Positions 14,491-24,244 of a stretch of 33,522 nt of DNA are shown piece after piece. Position 1 is the first letter of the stretch. The number at the start of each line of letters is the position of its first letter. The notes beneath the pieces are model-generated. The model did not search any database and was not told the DNA's origin. It saw nothing but the letters and a program-made list of their open reading frames with translations. The translations under genes were made by a program, and so were the position numbers. The stretch lies in NCBI GenBank assembly GCA_028694115.1, contig JAQUUB010000003.1, positions 101,894 through 135,415 of the forward strand, written 5' to 3'. The stretch comes from Lachnospiraceae bacterium (GTDB lineage: Bacteria; Bacillota_A; Clostridia; Lachnospirales; Lachnospiraceae).

Positions 14491-15474
14491 TTAAAGAATT
14501 TCCCAAGGATTATTCTCTTGTTTCATAAATGCATAACAGCTTCTTAGTGACGTTTCCACCATTGTTCTAATTGCATTATCTGTATAAAAAGCCATATGCG
14601 GTGTCACGGTTACATTAGGAAATCCTCTCAAAATTGACAATTCTCTATTGTCAAGAATATCTGATTTCAAATCATAGTAATAAAGCCCGAATTCTTTTTC
14701 AATTACATCAAGTCCTGCCGCCCCAATTTTTTCTTTTTCAATCCCTTCAATGAGCGACTCTGTGTCAATAAGACCTCCCCTTGCTGTATTGATGATTACA
14801 ACTTTATCTTTCATCTTTTCTATAGTACTACGATTGATCAAATGATAATTATTCTCTGTTAACGGTGCATGTAACGTAATCAAATCTGCTTCTTTCCATA
14901 ATGTTTCTAAGTCTACATAATTTCCATATTTTTTTACTTCTTCCGATTCAAAAAGATCATACATGATAATCTCGCATCCAAAACCGCTTAATTCTTTTAC
15001 TACTTGTCTGCCGATTCTTCCTGTTCCAATTACACCCACTTTGAAATCTGCCAACTCACGTCCTTGAATACCTTTCAATGTGAAATCCTGAATTGTAGCT
15101 CTTTCCATAATACGCTTCATCTTTCTGATACTCATTAGGATGAGCATAATCGTATAATCTGCAACTCCGTTTGGACCATATGGTGCATTCCCATATCTGA
15201 TTCCAAGTTCTTTGCACTTCTCGATATCAATATGATCATATCCAATCGTCCTTGTATGTATATATTTCACACCTACTTCATGAAATTTTATTACTAAATC
15301 ACTCGGAATTTTGGAAGTAATAATACTCACTGTTTCACAATCTCTTGCCAATTCAATATTTTGGGGATTTGGGGCCTCTGTACAGATTACAAGATTGATT
15401 CCCAATTCCTTGCTAAATCTCTGAAACCATTCTCCCTCATCAAAATCACGATAATTATATACAGCTACTTTCAT
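14491..15474 (-). CDS. D-2-hydroxyacid dehydrogenase (VanH/LdhA-like)
   Basis: The 327-residue cytoplasmic enzyme probably reduces a 2-oxoacid, pyruvate being most likely, to its D-hydroxyacid with NADH. It has a Rossmann motif GTGRIG (150-155), an Asp after the second strand (D173) favouring NAD over NADP, and the catalytic set R232, E259 and H293. The substrate-loop segment NAPYGPNGVADYT (96-108) and the C-terminal FYTDNAIRTM region are close in style to fermentative D-lactate dehydrogenases and VanH. No vanA-like ligase or vanX-like peptidase is adjacent, so a resistance role is not supported. Branched or aromatic 2-oxoacids remain possible substrates. Ribosome site: AAGAAGAG. Confidence 0.87.
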   Translation of the reverse strand: MKVAVYNYRDFDEGEWFQRFSKELGINLVICTEAPNPQNIELARDCETVSIITSKIPSDLVIKFHEVGVKYIHTRTIGYDHIDIEKCKELGIRYGNAPYGPNGVADYTIMLILMSIRKMKRIMERATIQDFTLKGIQGRELADFKVGVIGTGRIGRQVVKELSGFGCEIIMYDLFESEEVKKYGNYVDLETLWKEADLITLHAPLTENNYHLINRSTIEKMKDKVVIINTARGGLIDTESLIEGIEKEKIGAAGLDVIEKEFGLYYYDLKSDILDNRELSILRGFPNVTVTPHMAFYTDNAIRTMVETSLRSCYAFMKQENNPWEIL

Positions 15475-15501
15475 AAACTCTTCTTTCTGTGCTTAGTGCA
15501 C

Positions 15502-16632
15502 TCATTCATCATCAAATTTTCTAAATTTATTTATTTCTTCTAGTAACAGTTTTATGCTTTTCAATGTATTACTAAATATACCAGCTTTATAGAGATTATA
15601 GATAATTAATCCAATCGGAACAGCAATAATTAAGCCAAAAGCACCCCAGATTCGAAAACCAATATATAGTAGGAACAGCGTTGGCAATGCTGGCATTCCC
15701 ATAGAATCTCCTACAATTTTAGGTTGAATCACTTGACGCACCAATTGACTGACTCCCCATATAATTAGTAATCCTACAGCCATTTTATAATCACCCGAAA
15801 TGAATTTAATAAATGCCCATGGAATCATTACGGTCCCTGTTCCAAAAAAAGGAAGAAAATCTAAAATAGCAATTAGAACCGAAAATAAAATTGCATACTG
15901 AACCTTTAAAATACTAAATCCAATAAGTAAAATGATTGCAACCACTGCCATAATCTTAATCTGTGCTTCAAAGTAACCTCCAACTGCCTGCTTTAAACTG
16001 TTATAAACAAGTGAAAATCTAACTTTAATACTCTCTGATGTATTCTTTCTTACAAATTCAAGAACCATTTCCCTGTCTGCAATGAAAAAATATGCTGACA
16101 TCAATGTCATAATTATATAAATAATCAATAACGGTATGTTTTTTGCAAATGAACTAGCAGCTTCTACTGTTGGAGTACCAAAGCTACTTACTAAATCACC
16201 AACATAGGTGCTAAAATTCATCTGAAGGTCGATAAAACGCTCCTGAACATCCATAGGTAACTTATCATAATAGGTCGTTAATTTTGTTCCAACTTTCAAT
16301 AAATCTGCTTCAACAGACATCCACGTCTCTGGTAGATTTTTTAAAAATGCAATTAACTGTTGTAATAAATTAACTACTACCGCATACGCCAATAAAGCTA
16401 TTAGACCCATTACCGTAATTATAACGAATGCGGAGCCTGCTTTTCGTACAATTTTAACTTTTTTCTCTAAAAACCGTACAAGCGGATTAGCCACCATTGA
16501 TATGAACCATCCAATAATAAAAGGCATAAAAAATCGAATCATTTGTGGTAAGAAAAAAATACAAAAAACGATCAATAATGCAGATATTATTAAGTTAACG
16601 ATTATCTTCAGAAATTTTATCGATGATTTCAT
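15502..16632 (-). CDS. ytvI: YtvI-like sporulation membrane protein (AI-2E transporter superfamily)
   Basis: The 376-residue integral membrane protein has about seven to eight hydrophobic helices and a hydrophilic stretch (about 115-165) between the N- and C-terminal bundles, the plan of the AI-2E transporter superfamily. Conserved-looking signatures include DFLPFFGTGTVMIPWA and the PKIVGDSMGMPALPTLFLLY segment, closest in style to spore-former YtvI proteins, whose role is undefined. Its first 38 bases overlap the end of engB in another frame; the ATG has GGAAG upstream inside engB. This couples an apparent sporulation gene to an essential housekeeping gene. A general solute exporter is the alternative. 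Confidence 0.75.
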   Translation of the reverse strand: MKSSIKFLKIIVNLIISALLIVFCIFFLPQMIRFFMPFIIGWFISMVANPLVRFLEKKVKIVRKAGSAFVIITVMGLIALLAYAVVVNLLQQLIAFLKNLPETWMSVEADLLKVGTKLTTYYDKLPMDVQERFIDLQMNFSTYVGDLVSSFGTPTVEAASSFAKNIPLLIIYIIMTLMSAYFFIADREMVLEFVRKNTSESIKVRFSLVYNSLKQAVGGYFEAQIKIMAVVAIILLIGFSILKVQYAILFSVLIAILDFLPFFGTGTVMIPWAFIKFISGDYKMAVGLLIIWGVSQLVRQVIQPKIVGDSMGMPALPTLFLLYIGFRIWGAFGLIIAVPIGLIIYNLYKAGIFSNTLKSIKLLLEEINKFRKFDDE

Positions 16633-17188
16633 AAAGTTCTTCCTTTCCCTGTTTCGTCGTTGCAGAAAATGGAATTACAATTGTTCCTTTCTCTACATCT
16701 AGCGCAGTTTTAATTAGTTTGACCTGTTTATCCTTTTGACTACGATTTATTTTGTCTAATTTTGTTGCAATAATAATCGGATGAAATCCGTTTTCTACTA
16801 TCCAATGATACATATTTCGGTCATTTGCAGAGGGTTCGTGTCGAATATCGATTAGTAAGAAAATAGCCTTTAATTGTTCTGACGAATGAAGGTATCGTTC
16901 AATTAACTGCCCCCACTTTTCCTGTTCCTGTCTGGACACTTTTGCGTATCCATAACCTGGAAGATCCACAAAATATAGTTCTTCATTGATGTTATAGAAA
17001 TTAATCGTTTGTGTTTTGCCAGGCTGTGCAGATGTTCTAGCAAGAGCCTTTCGATTCATTAATGCATTGATTAAAGATGATTTACCAACATTACTTTTTC
17101 CCGCAAATGCTATTTCCACTTTATCGTTTTTGGGAATTACACTTGTTACTCCACATACTGTTTCCAGATTTACATTTTTAATTATCAT
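16595..17188 (-). CDS. engB: Ribosome-assembly GTPase EngB/YsxC
   Basis: This essential GTPase takes part in 50S ribosomal subunit assembly. The 197 residues show G1 GKSNVGKS (30-37), an ARTSAQPGKTQ switch region with the G2 Thr, G3 DLPGYGYAKV, G4 TKLDK and G5 FSATT. Length and motifs are fully typical. The ATG lies six bases after the lon stop, and its GAGGAAGG ribosome site overlaps the end of lon, so expression should be coupled. Placement after lon at the end of the tig-clp cluster is the usual Firmicute order. Confidence 0.97.
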   Translation of the reverse strand: MIIKNVNLETVCGVTSVIPKNDKVEIAFAGKSNVGKSSLINALMNRKALARTSAQPGKTQTINFYNINEELYFVDLPGYGYAKVSRQEQEKWGQLIERYLHSSEQLKAIFLLIDIRHEPSANDRNMYHWIVENGFHPIIIATKLDKINRSQKDKQVKLIKTALDVEKGTIVIPFSATTKQGKEELYEIIDKISEDNR

Positions 17189-17194
17189 TTAATC

Positions 17195-19546
17195 TTAGCC
17201 TTCCTCATTTTGTTTACATAATGCACATTTCAAAACGTCATCCATATGTTCTACATATTTGATTTCTAATCCCTCTTTAATCTCATTTGAAATCTCATCA
17301 ATATCCTTTGCATTCTTAAGTGGAACTAATACTGTTTTAATTTTTGCATTTTTAGCTGCTATTATCTTTTCTTTCAATCCACCTATGGGAAGCACCCTTC
17401 CCCTCAAAGTTATTTCACCCGTCATAGCAAGGCTGGCTTTTACTGGAATCTTTGTTATTGCAGAAATTAATGCCGTCGCCATTGTAATTCCTGCTGAAGG
17501 ACCATCTTTGGGTGTTGCTCCTTCAGGAATATGAATATGGAAATCGTTCTTTCTATAAAAGTCTTGTGTGATTTTATAATCTTTACTAATCGAACGGATA
17601 TAGCTGAGTCCTGTCTGCGCTGATTCTTTCATTACATCTCCCAGTTGTCCTGTCAATACAACCGTACCTTTTCCTGGCATTACATTGACTTCTATTTCTA
17701 GTGTATCTCCACCAACACTCGTCCATGCTAATCCCCTTACAATTCCTATTTCATCTATCTTATTCGCCTCATCAAACGTATACCTTTCTTTTCCTAAAAA
17801 TTCCTCTAAATTTTTCGTTGTAATTTTAATGGAACGAACATCCCCTTCATAAATTTTTCGTGCAGCTTTCCTACAAATCTCGCCGATTTTTCTCTCAAGA
17901 TTTCTAACCCCCGCTTCTCTTGTATAATTAACAATAATTTTTTCCAAAGCATCATCTTGAAATTTCAACTGTGCACGAGACAGACCACTCTTCTCAAGCT
18001 TCTTTTTTAATAAATGTTCTTTTGCAATATGAAGTTTTTCATTTTGGGTATAGCTTGTAACTTCAACAAGTTCCATACGGTCTAATAATGGTTTCGGTAT
18101 ATCCGCCACTGAGTTTGCAGTTGCTATAAATAACACTTCCGATAAATCTAATGGAATCTCAATATAGTGATCTCTAAATTTATTATTTTGTTCAGCATCA
18201 AGCACTTCTAATAAAGCAGAAGCGGTATCTCCCCTATAATCACTGCTTACCTTATCAATTTCATCAAGAAGCATTAATGGATTTTTTACTCCAGCGTTTT
18301 TAATTCCCATTGCGATTCTTCCTGGCATAGCTCCTACATAAGTTTTGCGATGCCCACGAATCTCTGCCTCATCTCTTACTCCGCCAAGGCTAATTCTTAC
18401 GTATTCCTTATTCAATGCCTCTGCTACAGACTTGGCAATTGATGTTTTTCCTGTTCCAGGAGCTCCCACTAAACAAATAATTGGACTTTCTCCTCTGTTT
18501 GTCAGATTACGAACTGCTAGAAACTCCAACATACGATCCTTGACCTTATCCATACCATAATGATCCCGATCAAGAATTTTTATGGCATTTTTTAAATTTT
18601 TATTTTCCTTTTTTGTTCGATCCCAGGGCATTTCCAAAAGTGTTTCAATATATCCTCGCATCACGGCGCTTTCAGAAGAGTTATTTGAAATATTCTTGAA
18701 TCTTTGTATTTCCTTCTTTATTTTTTCCTTTACATCCTCTGATGCATCAATTTCTTCTACTTCTTGCAAAAAATGCTGTGCATCACTTTCTGAATTGTCT
18801 TCTCCTAACTCCTCACGAATATATTTCATTTGTTCCCTTAAAATATATTCCTTTTGATTTTTATCGACTCTTCCCTTGACCTGATTCTGTAGCTCACTTC
18901 TTATTTTGGCAATTTCTGTTTCTCTTTCGAGAATTTCTTTTACAGCCTCATAACGTTCTATTAATTGTAACTGATCTAAAACTTTTTGCTTATTTTGATA
19001 GGATATTGGTAAATTGGCAATAATTTCATCTAACAATCTTGATAATTCTTTTATCTCTTCAAATTGTCCAGAAAGTGCTTTTCCAACCTTTGGATAAAAA
19101 AAGGCATAATCCCTAAATAAATCTATAATATTTCTTATGAATGCTTCCATTTCCAACGAAGGAATTTCTTCATCTGGTTGTGACACATCTGTCATAACGT
19201 TAGCTAGTAAATAGGTTTCTTCTTCTTCAAATGCTACTAGTTTTCCTCTTGAAATACCTTCCACTAATACTCTTACTATATTATTGGGTAATTTAATAAC
19301 CTGTTTAACATATGCTACGGTTCCTATGTTATACAAGGTATCAATGGTAGGTTCTTTAATATCGGAATCTCTTTGGCTTAACAAAAAGATTTTTTGGTCT
19401 TGCATCATTGACTTTTCTACTGCTAATATTGATTTCTTTCTGCTTAAATCAAAATGTATGATCATATCCGGCAAAATAGTCATACCTCTAAGTGCTACTG
19501 TCGGAATTAATATTCTATTCTTATTTTCATTCATATCGATACCCAT
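17195..19546 (-). CDS. lon: ATP-dependent Lon protease
   Basis: Lon is a cytoplasmic AAA+ serine protease for damaged and regulatory proteins. The 783 residues match LonA: N-terminal substrate domain (about 1-300), AAA+ module with Walker A GAPGTGKTS and Walker B LLDEIDK, and a C-terminal protease domain with the Ser-Lys dyad S684 (GPSAG) and K727 (GGLKEK). Two in-frame ATGs exist (19546 and 19534); neither has a strong ribosome site, so the start is uncertain by four residues. It is separated from clpX by a terminator-like hairpin and probably has an own promoter, a TATAAT near 19602 being a candidate. Confidence 0.97.
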   Translation of the reverse strand: MGIDMNENKNRILIPTVALRGMTILPDMIIHFDLSRKKSILAVEKSMMQDQKIFLLSQRDSDIKEPTIDTLYNIGTVAYVKQVIKLPNNIVRVLVEGISRGKLVAFEEEETYLLANVMTDVSQPDEEIPSLEMEAFIRNIIDLFRDYAFFYPKVGKALSGQFEEIKELSRLLDEIIANLPISYQNKQKVLDQLQLIERYEAVKEILERETEIAKIRSELQNQVKGRVDKNQKEYILREQMKYIREELGEDNSESDAQHFLQEVEEIDASEDVKEKIKKEIQRFKNISNNSSESAVMRGYIETLLEMPWDRTKKENKNLKNAIKILDRDHYGMDKVKDRMLEFLAVRNLTNRGESPIICLVGAPGTGKTSIAKSVAEALNKEYVRISLGGVRDEAEIRGHRKTYVGAMPGRIAMGIKNAGVKNPLMLLDEIDKVSSDYRGDTASALLEVLDAEQNNKFRDHYIEIPLDLSEVLFIATANSVADIPKPLLDRMELVEVTSYTQNEKLHIAKEHLLKKKLEKSGLSRAQLKFQDDALEKIIVNYTREAGVRNLERKIGEICRKAARKIYEGDVRSIKITTKNLEEFLGKERYTFDEANKIDEIGIVRGLAWTSVGGDTLEIEVNVMPGKGTVVLTGQLGDVMKESAQTGLSYIRSISKDYKITQDFYRKNDFHIHIPEGATPKDGPSAGITMATALISAITKIPVKASLAMTGEITLRGRVLPIGGLKEKIIAAKNAKIKTVLVPLKNAKDIDEISNEIKEGLEIKYVEHMDDVLKCALCKQNEEG

Positions 19547-19611
19547 TCAATTTTCTCTATTGTCTTTATTGCTATAAAACATTCTACGAAATAATCTTTA
19601 AAATTATACAC

Positions 19612-19647
19612 AAAAGGCCATTGCAGTATCCTTACACTGCAACAGCC
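19612..19647 (-). terminator. Rho-independent terminator after clpX
   Basis: The stem TTGCAGT/ACTGCAA, extended by GGC/GCC across a small internal loop, is followed on the minus strand by TTTTGTGT. It could end or attenuate clpX transcription before lon. Confidence 0.75.
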
Positions 19648-19652
19648 CAATT

Positions 19653-20906
19653 TTATTTTACTTTACGTTCTGCTTCATGGTATACAATAAGAGGTTCACT
19701 TTTTCCTTCTACTGCCTCTTTTGTAATTACACAACCACTAATGGATTCATCGGATGGAATTTCGAACATTAAATTCGTCATAATCCTTTCCATAATGGAA
19801 CGCAAACCTCTAGCACCAGTTTTTCTAGAAATTGCTTTATCTGCAATTGCTTCTAATGCCTCGGATTCAAAAGTTAATTTGACATTATCAAACTCTAAAA
19901 GTTTTTTATATTGTTTTGTTATCGCACTCTTGGGCTCTGTAAGGATACGCATCAAAGCTTTTCTATCAAGTGATTCCAGCGAAACATTAATTGGAAGACG
20001 TCCTACCAGCTCTGGAATTAAACCAAATTTTGTCAAGTCTTCTGGAAGAACCTCATGGAGTAATACTCCTAAATCCTGTTCCTTCTTTTCCTTAATTTCT
20101 GCACCAAAACCAATTGATTTACGATCAAGACGAGACTCAATAATTTTATCAAGGCCTTCAAAAGCACCACCACATATAAATAAAATATTCGTTGTATCAA
20201 TCTGTATTAATTCCTGCTGTGGATGCTTTCTTCCACCTTGCGGTGGAACAGAAGCAACGGTTCCTTCTAATATTTTAAGAAGTGCCTGCTGCACTCCTTC
20301 ACCAGAAACGTCACGTGTAATGGAAACATTCTCACCCTTTCTGGTAATTTTATCAATTTCATCAATATAAATAATTCCTAATTGCGCTCGCTCGATATCG
20401 TACTCAGCTGCCTGAATCAGTTTCAATAAAATATTCTCAACATCTTCTCCAACATAACCAGCCTCAGTTAATGCGGTAGCATCTGCAATTGCAAACGGAA
20501 CGTTAATAATTTTAGCAAGTGTCTGAGCAATTAGTGTTTTCCCAGACCCCGTTGGACCTAACATTAATATATTGCTTTTTTGTAGTTCTACCTCTAGGTC
20601 CTTTTCTGCTGTAATTCTCTTGTAATGATTATAAACAGCAACAGAAAGTACCTTTTTAGCCTCTTCCTGTCCAATCACATAATCGTCAAGAAACTCCTTT
20701 ATCTGTACTGGCTTTAAAAGATTAATATCGATATTACTTTCCGTCGATACATCTTCAAATTCCTCATCTATAATATCTGCACAGATATTGATACATTCAT
20801 CACAGATATAGGCACCATTCGGTCCTGCTATCAATTTTCTGACTTGATTCTGCGTTTTATTACAAAAGGAACATCTGACCTTATCATCTAAATTCTTTCC
20901 TGCCAT
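19653..20906 (-). CDS. clpX: ClpX unfoldase subunit of ClpXP
   Basis: ClpX forms a hexamer that unfolds substrates and feeds them into ClpP. The 417 residues have the N-terminal zinc-binding domain (C12, C15, C35, C38), Walker A GPTGSGKT, Walker [10 protein letters not shown], the [11 protein letters not shown] pore-2 region, and an IGFGA loop that docks onto ClpP. All are standard. It follows clpP by 12 bases in the same direction, so both subunits come from one message. Confidence 0.97.
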   Translation of the reverse strand: MAGKNLDDKVRCSFCNKTQNQVRKLIAGPNGAYICDECINICADIIDEEFEDVSTESNIDINLLKPVQIKEFLDDYVIGQEEAKKVLSVAVYNHYKRITAEKDLEVELQKSNILMLGPTGSGKTLIAQTLAKIINVPFAIADATALTEAGYVGEDVENILLKLIQAAEYDIERAQLGIIYIDEIDKITRKGENVSITRDVSGEGVQQALLKILEGTVASVPPQGGRKHPQQELIQIDTTNILFICGGAFEGLDKIIESRLDRKSIGFGAEIKEKKEQDLGVLLHEVLPEDLTKFGLIPELVGRLPINVSLESLDRKALMRILTEPKSAITKQYKKLLEFDNVKLTFESEALEAIADKAISRKTGARGLRSIMERIMTNLMFEIPSDESISGCVITKEAVEGKSEPLIVYHEAERKVK

Positions 20907-20918
20907 ATTTTACTCCAA

Positions 20919-21518
20919 CTATTCCTTATCACTTTTTAAATCACGACTTGTAATTACGCGATCGATTAAACCATATTCTTTCGCCTGTTCTGCTGTTTTC
21001 CAGTTATCTCTATCGGTATCTGCCGCAATAACTTCAACTGGCTTACCTGTTGCATCTGCCAGAATCTGATTTATCTTTTCTTTTGTCTTCAAAATATGCT
21101 CTGCAGCTATTTGGATTTCCGTAGCCTGACCTTGAGCACCACCAAGTGGTTGATGAATCATTATTTCTGCATTTGGAAGTGCAAGCCTTTTGCCTTTCTG
21201 ACCACCAGCTAATAAGAATGCACCCATACTTGCTGCCATTCCGATACAAATGGTAGAAACATCACATTTAATAAAATTCATAGTATCATAAATTGCAAAT
21301 CCTGCTGTAACGGAACCTCCAGGACTATTAATGTATAAATGAATATCTTTTTCAGGATCCTCTGCTTCCAAAAACAGCAACTGAGCTACAACAAGACTAG
21401 CCGTTGTCTCATTTACTTCCTCTCCCAAAAAAATAATTCTTTCTTTTAGTAAACGTGAAAAAATATCGTAGGAACGTTCCCCTCTGCTACTATTCTCAAT
21501 GACGTAAGGTACTAACAT
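20919..21518 (-). CDS. clpP: ClpP protease subunit
   Basis: This is the serine protease core of ClpXP/ClpCP. From the ATG at 21518 the protein has 199 residues, with S97 (GMAASMG), H122 (IHQPLGG) and an Asp in the DTDRD segment (167-171) forming the triad. The start is set by GGGAG eight bases upstream; a longer reading from a TTG at 21533 would place that site within the gene. The mature N-terminus probably begins near VPYVIE. It lies 22 bases after tig. Confidence 0.96.
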   Translation of the reverse strand: MLVPYVIENSSRGERSYDIFSRLLKERIIFLGEEVNETTASLVVAQLLFLEAEDPEKDIHLYINSPGGSVTAGFAIYDTMNFIKCDVSTICIGMAASMGAFLLAGGQKGKRLALPNAEIMIHQPLGGAQGQATEIQIAAEHILKTKEKINQILADATGKPVEVIAADTDRDNWKTAEQAKEYGLIDRVITSRDLKSDKE

Positions 21519-21540
21519 GCAATCATCTCCCAATCTAATT

Positions 21541-22827
21541 TTATTTTTCCTCTGCGTGGCTCACAACGAATTCTACTGCTTTTTGAATTGCAATATCCGT
21601 TTTAATTTGTTTTTGTTCATACTCGCCAATTAATTCATGTAATTTATCAGCTTCCATTTGATACATCTCTGACATTTTTTCAATTTCTGCTTTAAAATCA
21701 TCTTCTGTAGCTTCAATATTCTCTGCTTTTACTACTGCTTCTAATATTAATCTGCTCTTAATGTTCTTTTCAGCCTGAGGTTTCATTTGTTCTAATAATT
21801 TTTCTGATGTCATTCCAGTGAACTGCATGTATTGATCAATAGAAAGGCCTTGCTGCTGTAATCTTTGAGCATAATCCTCAACCATTTGTCTTGTTTGAGT
21901 ATTAATCATTGCTTCAGGAATATCCATTTTAGAATCTCCTACGATTGCATCAATGACTTTGTTTTCTTTTTCTCTTTTTGCTTCACTTTCTTTTCTCTCT
22001 GTAATTTTAGACTTAACATCTGCTTTATATTCATCTAATGATTCAAATTCTGAAACTTCACTTGCAAATTCATCATCTAGTTCAGGAAGTTGCTTTTCTT
22101 TGATTTCTTTTACAGTACATACAAATTTTGCAGGTTTTCCAGCTAATTCTTCTGCCTGGTATTCTTCTGGGAATGTGACATTAACCGTTACTTCTTTTCC
22201 TATTTCTGCACCAATTAATTGACTTTCGAATCCTGGAATAAATGTGTTAGATCCAATTGTTAATGGATAATTTTCACCTTTTCCACCTTCAAAAGCAACA
22301 TCATCTACAAATCCTTCGAAATCAATAACCGTCATATCTCCATCTTTTACTGCTCTGTCTTCTACAGAGATTGTTCTTGCATTGCTTTCTCTTTCTTTAT
22401 CTATTTCAGCTAAAATTTCTTCATCTGAAACGGAAAGATTCGCTTTTTCTACTTTAACACCCTTATATTTTCCTAATTCCACTTCTGGTTTTAATGCTAC
22501 TTCTGCAGTAAATATAAAAGGCTTTCCTTTTTCTAATTGAGTAACATCTACATTGGGTTGTGAAACGATTTCTAAATCACATCCTTCTAATTCTTTTGCA
22601 TATGCTTCTGGAATCAATTCGTTTGCAGCATCTTCATAAAAGATTTCTGGACCATACATTTTTTCAATCATTTGACGTGGAACTTTGCCTTTTCTGAAGC
22701 CTGGAACATTGATCTTGTTTTTATTTTTTAAGTATGCAGATTGCATTGCTTTTTCTAATTCCTCTGCGGAAGCTTCAATTGTTAATTTTGCCATGTTGTG
22801 TTCTAATTTTTCTACCTGTAAACTCAT
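21541..22827 (-). CDS. tig: Trigger factor
   Basis: Trigger factor is the ribosome-bound chaperone and prolyl isomerase that meets nascent chains. The 428 residues show the ribosome-docking signature GFRKGKVP (43-50), an FKBP-type isomerase domain (about 155-245, with [10 protein letters not shown] and a PGFESQL segment), and a long helical C-terminal domain. AGGAGG lies 11 bases ahead of the ATG. It is the first gene of the tig-clpP-clpX(-lon-engB) cluster and has an extended -10 promoter candidate upstream. Confidence 0.97.
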   Translation of the reverse strand: MSLQVEKLEHNMAKLTIEASAEELEKAMQSAYLKNKNKINVPGFRKGKVPRQMIEKMYGPEIFYEDAANELIPEAYAKELEGCDLEIVSQPNVDVTQLEKGKPFIFTAEVALKPEVELGKYKGVKVEKANLSVSDEEILAEIDKERESNARTISVEDRAVKDGDMTVIDFEGFVDDVAFEGGKGENYPLTIGSNTFIPGFESQLIGAEIGKEVTVNVTFPEEYQAEELAGKPAKFVCTVKEIKEKQLPELDDEFASEVSEFESLDEYKADVKSKITERKESEAKREKENKVIDAIVGDSKMDIPEAMINTQTRQMVEDYAQRLQQQGLSIDQYMQFTGMTSEKLLEQMKPQAEKNIKSRLILEAVVKAENIEATEDDFKAEIEKMSEMYQMEADKLHELIGEYEQKQIKTDIAIQKAVEFVVSHAEEK

Positions 22828-22925
22828 TTAATTTGTTTCCTCCTAAAATTTATCTTATCCATTCAATGATATCAAGTGTAACTATAAAATAACCAAAACA
22901 ACCGCCTATTTACAGCCATTTTATG

Positions 22926-22934
22926 ATTATATCA
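22926..22934 (-). promoter_or_regulatory. Predicted extended -10 promoter of tig
   Basis: On the minus strand TG-A-TATAAT (TATAAT at 22926-22931, TG at 22933-22934) is a perfect extended -10 element about 100 bases ahead of tig. The -35 region is poor. Apart from this and the neighbouring spore-gene terminator, nothing else is seen in the 200-base gap. Confidence 0.5.
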
Positions 22935-22958
22935 TAGTAGTTTACAAATTGCTAGTAT

Positions 22959-22999
22959 TAAAAAAGAGTTGCCACATATTTAATAATATGCGGCAACTC
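22959..22999 (-). terminator. Rho-independent terminator of the spore-protein gene
   Basis: Arms 22966-22979 and 22986-22999 (GAGTTGCC core) form a 14-pair stem with one wobble and a TTAATA-type loop, followed on the minus strand by a run of T. It lies 28 bases after the SASP stop. Confidence 0.9.
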
Positions 23000-23027
23000 A
23001 AACCATCTTACAATACTGTTTTGATTA

Positions 23028-23216
23028 CTACTTCATTTGTTCTTCCTGGCGAGCGATCATTCTTTTAACCATTTCTCCACCGATTGATCCAGCTTCTCTA
23101 GATGTTAAATCTCCATTGTAGCCATCTTTTAAGCTAACACCAAGTTCTGAAGCGATTTCTGTTTTCAATCTGTTCATTCCTGATTTTGCATCTTTTTTAA
23201 CTGAACTGTTCGTCAT
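23028..23216 (-). CDS. Alpha/beta-type small acid-soluble spore protein
   Basis: These proteins coat and protect spore DNA and are degraded at germination. The 62 residues from the ATG at 23216 carry the GPR protease site KTEIASELGV (18-27), the NGDLTSREAGSIGG DNA-binding region (34-47) and a basic end with MVKRMI. Length and composition fit the family. The start is supported by GGAGGG upstream; an in-frame ATG at 23273 lacks one. Expression should be forespore-specific under sigma-G, but I could not place a convincing sigma-G promoter. It has its own terminator. Confidence 0.95.
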   Translation of the reverse strand: MTNSSVKKDAKSGMNRLKTEIASELGVSLKDGYNGDLTSREAGSIGGEMVKRMIARQEEQMK

Positions 23217-23258
23217 ATTTGTTCCCTCCATTATTTGTATTTGTCTAATAGTTTTTTT

Positions 23259-23306
23259 CAAGATACCGGCCACGTTTTATTGAATCCGGTATCTTGACTA
23301 TGTCAA
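23259..23306. repeat. Overlapping palindromes upstream of the spore-protein gene
   Basis: CAAGATACCGG (23259-23269) and CCGGTATCTTG (23286-23296) form perfect 11-base arms with a 16-base loop. The right arm shares bases with a second palindrome TTGAC-TAT-GTCAA (23294-23306). No U-run follows in either direction, so a terminator is unlikely. It could be a regulatory site or a leader hairpin of the spore gene. Confidence 0.7.
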
Positions 23307-23394
23307 TCTCCGTTTTCTTCTTTTCGTAACTGTTATCTTGATACTATTATTTGCGAAAACACATAAATTATAATGGTAAGTTTTTCAAACAATT

Positions 23395-24183
23395 TTATTC
23401 ATTTACAAACGTTTCTTTTTCATACCCAAATCCCTTTAATTCGTAGGAACTTGTAATACCACTAACTAATACCTTTTCACGTAAAATTGCATATAACTCG
23501 GCATTTGTATGCTGAATATAGGGTGCAACATAAAAAACACTAGCAATCATACATGTAAATATAGAAAGAATTCCCCAAAGAATAAACGATAAATCCAAAA
23601 CAAACGTATTCCATTTCTCTCCTGTCATCATTTCTTTACTCAGGTGAAATGCTTCCTTATAATCAATTTCAGGGTTTTCTGCTAATATGTAAGGAATCAT
23701 ACGATATTCATATCCTTTAATAATTCCTGGAATAATAAACAACAAAGTCCATAACCAAGTAAATAGTCCTCGTAAAAATTCTATTTTCACTACATTAAAA
23801 TAACCTTTTTTAAATGCAAACCCCAATTCGCCAAGTCCTGCTTTTTCCTGTCTGCTAACCATAAAGAATCTCTTTGCACCTACGACTAAAGGATTAATTG
23901 CAAAAAGCGTAATAAGCACAGAAATTAATAGAACAATTCCTACTACTCCAACAATAATTGCTACAATTAGAGCGACTACAGTCCCAGATATATCAGAATT
24001 CATACTAAATAAATCTGACCAGGATGATTTAACATCCTCTGCATTCCCCTTATACCCTGATCCTGATCCTCTTCCTACGCCACCTGTTAATAACATTAAA
24101 ATAAAACAAACCAGAACGGAATTCCAATAACAGGTATGCAAAACATTTTTTGCCCTATCTTTTAATTCACTTCTTTGCCACAT
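23395..24183 (-). CDS. DUF975 family membrane protein
   Basis: The 262-residue integral membrane protein begins MWQRSELKDRAKNVL, the characteristic DUF975 start, and has about five hydrophobic helices. After the first helix comes a Gly-rich loop (GGVGRGSGSGYKGN, about 34-47), and a GYEYRMIPYILAENP segment follows the third to fourth helix, as in other members. The family has no assigned function. It lies downstream of the DJ-1/PfpI gene in the same direction with a 61-base gap, so the two could be co-transcribed. The ATG has a purine-rich ribosome site (GGGAGG). Confidence 0.83.
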   Translation of the reverse strand: MWQRSELKDRAKNVLHTCYWNSVLVCFILMLLTGGVGRGSGSGYKGNAEDVKSSWSDLFSMNSDISGTVVALIVAIIVGVVGIVLLISVLITLFAINPLVVGAKRFFMVSRQEKAGLGELGFAFKKGYFNVVKIEFLRGLFTWLWTLLFIIPGIIKGYEYRMIPYILAENPEIDYKEAFHLSKEMMTGEKWNTFVLDLSFILWGILSIFTCMIASVFYVAPYIQHTNAELYAILREKVLVSGITSSYELKGFGYEKETFVNE

Positions 24184-24244
24184 TTTTTTTCCTCCCTCAA
24201 TGTGAAACTAAAATATGATGATTGATTTCCATAAATTATATCGT

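Noticed and set aside
14491..15474. VanH of a vancomycin-resistance cluster.
   Set aside because: No D-Ala-D-Lac ligase, VanX-type dipeptidase or VanRS pair is adjacent; fermentative D-lactate dehydrogenase is the simpler reading.
19492..20370. A 292-codon plus-strand ORF across clpX.
   Set aside because: It is antisense to a complete, motif-bearing clpX, has no ribosome site and shows no recognisable domain.
23217..23394. A sigma-G promoter such as CATTATA near the DUF975 stop.
   Set aside because: The matching -35 spacing is about 20 bases rather than 17-18 and the site is far from the spore gene, so I did not call it.
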